Source: Halicephalobus mephisto
Taxonomy: Eukaryota; Nematoda; Chromadorea; Rhabditida; Panagrolaimidae
Direction of reading: 5' to 3'
DNA length: 64,000 bases
Assembly: GCA_009193035.1 (NCBI GenBank)
Contig: SWDT01000080.1
Span: forward strand, 35,772 to 99,771
Each line of letters opens with the position of its first letter. The stretch's first letter is position 1. Positions 58,571-64,000 of the stretch are shown piece after piece. The translations under genes and the position numbers were made by a program. The notes under the pieces were generated by a model that worked only from the letters and a program-made list of their open reading frames with translations, did no database searches and had not been told where the DNA came from.

Positions 58571-58801
58571 TCAGAGGGAGAGTTAATAATAAAATTAATG
58601 ATTTTAAAAGAGGTTAACTGCTATGATGATTATATAGAAACTTGTCTTCAACAGTGGATATCTTATGATTCCTTGGATAGGTGCTATTTATCGATCGGTT
58701 ATCACTAGTTATTTTATCTTTACATCCAAAAATAAATGTGAAACAATATTTCTAGCATTATAAATCATGTGTTACATAACACTACGTCAATTAATATAAA
58801 T
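58571..58801. other. Spacer between U2 snRNA and the monooxygenase gene
   Basis: About 230 bp separate the 3' ends of the two convergent genes. It is AT-rich and holds no other feature that I can identify. Confidence 0.4.
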
Positions 58802-60480
58802 TCACTTTGTTAATTTGAATCCAGTGAGCCCCTGATCAAAAACTTCCTTAAGCTCGGCTCTGTAACAAGGGAATCCACCGAGATAGTTGAGCATTTCTCG
58901 TTTCTTTCCTGGAATATTGGCTCCCATGTACCATGAATCTGCCAAAGGGAATAAAGTATAATTAGCAAACTCATGGATTTTCTCAGTGTATTTATCCTGA
59001 GCTTCTGGAATAGGATCTATGTACTTGATCTTCTCTTTTTCCATTTTGTCGATCGTATCCATAATAAACCTGGATTGGACTTCAATACAAGTGGGTCCAT
59101 TTGACAAATCAGTCGGAGTCTGAGGTCCATATGTGAAGAACATATTAGGGAAGCCGTGGATGCTGATTCCGCAGTAAGTCTTGGCTCCATCTTTCCACAA
59201 GTCTCCTAGTGGAGTTCCGTTCACATCTTTTAATCCGGCAGCGATCATAGATCCAGTAACTGCGTCAAACCCTGTGGCGATGGCGATCATTTCAACTTCG
59301 TAGAAACTTCCATCTTGAAGGACAATTCCGTTCTCCTTGATCTCCACAATAGGATTGTTCTTGATGGAAACCACGTCGACATTGGGTTTATTGAACATGT
59401 CGAAATAATCCAGTTCCAATGATGGGCGTTTCGTTCCGAAGGGATGTGGAGGCTCTAAAGGGGCTAATATATCTCTTTTCCTTGGATCTTGAATTCTGGC
59501 TCTTGTTTTCTTAGCCCAGAAGTCATAAACAACTCTATTAACTTTGATATCGATGAGCGAGTCCTTGTAAGTAGAAACCCAAAAGTAGAATGCGTTATTC
59601 CACGCGTGCTCTAAAACAGCTTCAACGAGCTCTGGAGGATCATCGAAGAGATTTCGATCTACAATAGGTAAGCCCAGGCCCCCGGCCCCAATCTCTCTAT
59701 CGAAGAAGATCTTTGGGTACCAGCTTTTCATTTTGTCTTGTTCTTCTGGAGTGAATTTTTCTTGATCCATTGGAAGGGCGAGGTTGGGGGTTCTCTGGAA
59801 GACAATGAGGGATTTGGCTCTCTTTGCCCATTCTTGGGTTATCTGGAATTTTTAATTCAAAAAATCATTATTTTAATTAAAACTACCTGAACTCCAGTAG
59901 ACCCGGTCCCGATGACAGCGCATTTCTTCCCAGTGACGTCATAGTCTTCTTTCGGCCATAGAGAGGAGTGACAAATGGTCCCTTTGAACTTCTCTAGTCC
60001 TTTCCAATTCGGAGTATATGGCTTCGCTGCGAATCCCATACAAGGTAAAAGATATCTACACTTGCAAATTCTGCCATCCTTTGTAGTCACTTTCCATTTC
60101 CCTTCGTTGACATCAAACTGAGCATCCACAACCCTCGTGTTGAATTCCGTGTCCTTTGAGATCTCGCAGACTTTATCTACATGCTCGAAATAAGCCTGAA
60201 GTTCCTTCCAATCGGGATACTTTACTGTCCATGTCCAGGTCTTCCAGACTTCTGGAATAGAGAGTCCATATACAGGAACGTAGGAATCGACTCTAGCTCC
60301 GGGGTACTGGTTCCACCTCCAGACTCCTCCCAGTCCTTGAGAAGCTTCGAAGATTTTCACTTTGTAGCCCTTCTTCCGGAGGTTATAGAGGAGGTAACAG
60401 CCACTAAATCCAGCTCCGATAATAAGAATGTCATATTCGAGACTATTAGAGTCGTTTCCACAAGAGTTTTCACTTGTCAT
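58802..60480 (-). CDS. Type I Baeyer-Villiger flavin monooxygenase, 544 aa
   Basis: Two exons, 60480-59887 and 59842-58802, joined across a 44-nt intron, give 544 residues, the usual length of class B BVMOs. These FAD/NADPH enzymes insert oxygen next to a ketone to give an ester or lactone. Two Rossmann motifs are present: IIGAGFSGC near residue 20 (FAD) and VIGTGSTGVQ near residue 190 (NADPH). Between them lies the diagnostic BVMO fingerprint FxGxxxHxxxWP, here FKGTICHSSLWPK. GLGGVWRWNQYPGARVDSY and MFFTYGPQTPTDLSNGPT are typical of the cyclohexanone/fungal-type branch, not of animal FMO1-5-like enzymes. There is no signal peptide or C-terminal membrane anchor, so it is probably cytosolic. 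Similarity by memory is closest to fungal and bacterial BVMOs, suggesting transfer; codon use resembles neighbouring genes. A TATA box lies 36 nt upstream. Confidence 0.92.
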
Positions 60481-60515
60481 TTTTGATGAAATGATCAAGA
60501 ACAAATGTCAGAGTG

Positions 60516-60523
60516 TTTTTATA
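60516..60523 (-). promoter_or_regulatory. TATA box of the monooxygenase gene
   Basis: TATAAAAA on the minus strand, about 36 nt upstream of the ATG at 60480. This spacing would leave a 5' UTR of only about 10 nt. Confidence 0.55.
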
Positions 60524-63500
60524 CCTGGAACCAACAGTGTTTCTAGTTTCCTCCTAACATGATTTTCCTCCTTTTTGAATTTTTGTCGAATGTGTTTTTT
60601 GTCCGAAAAACAGTTCTGTTATTGTTTCACGTCATGACTACATATAAGAAAGGATATCAGATGTCCACAAGGCAATAACTACTAATTACAATTTACAGAT
60701 CGATTACAGAGCATTTATTTTTATCTGGCGAATATAGTCAATATTTATACTTTGAATCAAATTTTCAGTTTAGTCTCAAATGATGTTTTTGAAAGATTCT
60801 GATCTAATTTGACATGAATTATTTTAAGTGATCTATATTAGATAGCATTGTGCTTTTTTATAGACCACTAATATAATAGATTACTATTAGAGTAAAGCAA
60901 AAAACTTGTACAGTAGGATTATTAGCTTCTAAAATGAAAGTGACTATTAAGAGTCGTTATTATTGGTATATCATTGACGAAATTCTTGAATATTTCTCCG
61001 AAGAGGAAGCAATGTTGGACAACACCAGATACTTAATATTTAAACCAATTGTTTCAAAATTTAGAGAAAGGATTTTCCGTCCAAAACCTACTTAATCTAA
61101 GGACATAATTTCAATATGAGTGGGAGCAATAATAATTAATATTGTTTGTTGTTACTTTAATGATATATATCAATGACAAAGCATATCATTAAATTCGTCT
61201 ATAAGGTGAATAAAAGATAGACTCAGGTAATGACAAATAAACACCAATTAATTGCTGACGGGTGGTGTTATTCATGCTTAGTGACTTTCTCTAAACACTA
61301 TCCTCAACTACTATTTACTGATATCATCCCACTTCTATTCTCCTGCTTCCAGAGTAGAGTAACTCAAACTTTATGTTGGTTGAAATTGTACGTGGGTGCT
61401 AGGCTAACTCATGAGAATTTACCAATTATATCGTGTACAACACCAATGTTTTTACAAAATCAAAGCTCGAAAATCACCCACTTTCCTGTACTTGAGTCAT
61501 TATCCATGATGTTTCCACTTTGCGACATCAGTTTCCGAAAAAGAAGAGTACATGATAGAACTATACAGCAGACGAACTTGTTAGGAGACCTCACTACTCT
61601 ACCGAAAAATGCAAACAACCTTTGATCTTTTTATGTGTAGGAATAAAACCAGAAAGTTTTAAAAGGACTAATGATGTGAGGTTTTATTCGTTATTCCACA
61701 AAGGGAATGATTGCTCAAATCCCCGTGAAATTGGTTTAAAAAGTGCACACAATATGTAGTCGAAGAAAGATGCATGAACGTGTTAATTTTACATCACAAT
61801 GAGAAGAAAATAACTATTTAAAATTTCCAGTTGAAATGAAAAAGATTTGTAAGCTGAAGGTCATGAGACTGAGTGAGCCCCTGTATTACTATGTTTATAG
61901 TTTGAGTGTTCTCGGGACAGTACTAAAAGATCCTCGTTATGAAAGGTACAGCACCGAACTGACTTCATAATTGAAGGAAATTAAATCATGTTTGTTTGTC
62001 GAAGTTTAACTTTATTTGACTCAGATCTTTTCAGATGAATGTTTTCGTCAAATTTAATGAAATGTTCTTAGAGCCAGTTACCATATTATGGGGCAAAAAT
62101 AGAAAACATGAAGTTTTTTCACAAAGTAGAAGAGTCACCACTGTTCCAGTTTGAGGAATGATAGTACTTGAAAGCACCTGCATTTTAACAGTACGGTCAT
62201 ATACAGAGGTTCTGCTACGAAAAAGTTATGGCTGTTTGAAAAGGAAAAACACGTTATTTTCAGTTTTTTTTTCTGCGCTTTTCCTTCTTCGGATGACCTT
62301 AGCTTTTTTGCGATTGGACTTCCAGAGATGATAGTACTGTCGAAATTTAGATAACTCCAAGTACTATCGTCCCTCTAAAGGGAACATTAGTAGTTTCTCT
62401 AGGTTTCGAGAAAACTTAATATAGTATATTTTTGGAATTCACTAAAAAATATCATTTAGGGGTAAATTATTTTTTGTTTATATATAAGATATTATTTTAT
62501 TTTTAATTATGTTTAAAGTTTGTTTTCAATGGCAAATTTATGTTTTCTGATCATCTGGGATTACAAATAATAGTAAATCAAACAACTTCAGAAAGACTAT
62601 TGTGTTTGAGAACAGCTAATAGCAAAATTGATTCTACAAAGAAAACTGAACATATCTAATTTAATGAAAAGTGAAAACTTATTCTTTCCTGTAAAAGTTC
62701 AATTGCTTAAATTTCAAAGAAAATACGTTTTACATTCAATAGGTTATTAGCGACAATAAAAGTAAAATTATAACTTTACACATAGTATCCTCAATTCTCA
62801 ATCCTCCCTTTAGACATAATGAATTCAACATAGTGATTACAACAGAAATAAAGCAAAGGATGACGGAAATTAATCAAGAAGACAAGGTCCTCTGGTTTCA
62901 AGATTTGATTTTCTTGAATCAAATATAATATTTTCTATGACGACTTTTGACTTCGTATATTGCTACTTTGGAATTTATTTAAAAATACCAGTCATTAATG
63001 TAAAAACAATTGCTCATAAGTAGATTTCATATGACTAAATTGACTTCTGAAATAAATTGATGTTTCCTTTATTACATTTCTTATAAAATAGTGATAGTGT
63101 TAACATATAACTGAAATTTTTTTCTAAAACGTCACAACAGCTGATTTCTATATTTGCAAATGATCAAATATTTTATTATTCTAGTCCTATTAATATTGAA
63201 TTAAATATTGAGCACCTACATTATTAATATTTTAGATATCATCGATCTAAATTAAGATCACTTTGTTAGTTAATTCGTCAATGTCGACACTAAAATAAAT
63301 ACTTTTTCATTCATTTTCTATATCTTTTTTGTCTTTTGGCATACCTAAAAATAATAGAGCACTTTAAAAACTACTACTGTTCCATGTTCTCAGCATAATA
63401 ATGGTAAACATTGGGGTAATTAGTGTAAGGTTTGCAATATTGATACCATTCAAAGTCATTGTTCCACAACAAGGTAGAAACGACTATTCATATTGTTGAA

Positions 63501-63960
63501 ACTTGTTTTTATTTAACTCATAATGGTTATCATCTCTGCACTGGATTCTATGATTGTAAGAATTTTTTACTTTATTTTTCTGTTAACTGTTTCCAACTGT
63601 ATTTCATAAATATTTGTTGTGGTAGTATTTGACTATTGACATTTTGACCTTTATCGGGTTATTAGCTTCTGGAAGAAGCCATCTAATTCTAAGCATTATT
63701 TTAACAAAGCTGTATCATTTAACAAAAATTAACATGAGATCTTTAATATAAATATCTACAGTTGATATATCAGACAGATAAATGCTGCATTCTATTTGCG
63801 TTCAATAAACAGATTTGAAATTCTGCTTTGGTTGTTATCAGACTTTCCCAACGGCCAGAATTTAAGAAATTACATTTCATTCTATTTTTAATTATCTATA
63901 GATGAAAGAGATTCTTTTCACCTGCCTTTTCACTTATAAAGTTTGGAATTTATTGGTGAT
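60524..63960. other. Gene-poor region, ordinary AT-rich sequence
   Basis: Unlike the left two-thirds of the window, this stretch lacks obvious tandem arrays and long A/T runs. One ATG-to-TGA open frame of 131 codons at 61230-61625 (eight Cys, no motif, no splice signals, no TATA) is the only sizeable one, and I do not call it a gene. ATGATAGTACT-like words recur near 62158 and 62328. Nothing else is supported. Confidence 0.4.
63935..63940 (+). promoter_or_regulatory. Possible TATA box for a gene entering at the right edge
   Basis: TATAAA lies 48 nt before the ATG at 63983. Confidence 0.3.
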
Positions 63961-63982
63961 TTTTCAGTTGCCACAGTCGAAA

Positions 63983-64000
63983 ATGCAAGTAACAAACGGT
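63983..64000 (+). CDS. Possible start of a gene cut by the window edge
   Basis: ATGCAAGTAACAAACGGT (six codons) follows a TTTTTCAG acceptor by 15 nt and a TATAAA by 48 nt, the same arrangement as at confirmed starts in the window. Too little is visible to say what it encodes. Confidence 0.25.

Noticed and set aside
58508..58708. 66-codon open frame
   Set aside because: Overlaps the 3' stems of the U2 snRNA.
60181..60486. 101-codon forward open frame
   Set aside because: Shadow of the first exon of the monooxygenase gene.
61230..61625. 131-codon ATG-started open frame
   Set aside because: No motif, no promoter or splice signals and composition like the surrounding spacer; kept only as a note.

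Overview
The window reads as nuclear DNA of a nematode, probably rhabditid-like. It is very AT-rich. Introns begin GTAAG/GTTTG/GTGAG and end TTTTCAG or TTTTTAG, and some are only 43-44 nt. A small secreted protein carries the nematode-specific ground-like domain, a U2 snRNA gene is present, and one globin has the long N-terminal extension seen in nematode neuronal-type globins. Many introns are inflated by tandem and dispersed repeats, so most long stretches without genes are repeat-filled introns or intergenic DNA.

Layout. 0.2-4.05 kb (-): six-exon gene for an unrecognised 473-residue single-pass membrane protein. 4.8-10.1 kb (-): tentative three-exon gene for a 152-residue membrane protein, with a TATACA microsatellite in its long intron. 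11.7-12.0 kb (-): isolated ORF. 13.0-15.2 kb (+): possible tiny two-exon gene. 15.8-18.6 kb (+): four-exon DGAT2/MOGAT-family acyltransferase, enclosed by two roughly 0.5-kb inverted repeat arms. 19.4-33.3 kb: mostly tandem arrays and small inverted-terminal-repeat elements, no convincing gene. 33.4-38.6 kb (+): four-exon, putatively N-myristoylated globin of 344 residues. 38.76-39.26 kb: a near-identical inverted copy of an exon of the downstream CNRIP1-like gene. 40.3-44 kb: further arrays. 44.3-46.9 kb (+): CNRIP1-like gene, 5' end not found. 47.9-48.7 kb (+): ground-like gene with TATA box, 24-nt microexon and poly(A) signal. 49.5 kb (-): tRNA-derived SINE-like element with a second copy inside the globin gene. 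50.6-51.1 kb (+): small one-membrane-segment protein. 51.6-57.1 kb (+): nine-exon, 1531-residue protein with helical/spectrin-like repeats followed by six I-set Ig domains. 58.4 kb (+): U2 snRNA. 58.8-60.5 kb (-): two-exon type I Baeyer-Villiger monooxygenase, more like microbial/fungal enzymes than ordinary animal FMOs. 60.5-64 kb: few features; a new gene may begin at the right edge.

The genes do not form one pathway; this is a mixed stretch of a metazoan chromosome. Two genes concern lipid or small-molecule metabolism (acyltransferase, monooxygenase), two concern signalling or haem (CNRIP1-like, globin), one is structural, one is a secreted cuticle/hedgehog-related protein, and one is a spliceosomal RNA. 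The most notable observations are the candidate horizontally acquired Baeyer-Villiger monooxygenase carrying a native-looking intron, the recent inverted duplication of a CNRIP1-like exon next to the globin gene, and the inverted arms around the acyltransferase gene.

Exon boundaries were inferred by eye from splice signals and phase consistency. Whole-gene reading-frame sums were checked for the six-exon membrane protein, acyltransferase, globin, ground-like, 138-residue protein, spectrin-Ig and monooxygenase genes.
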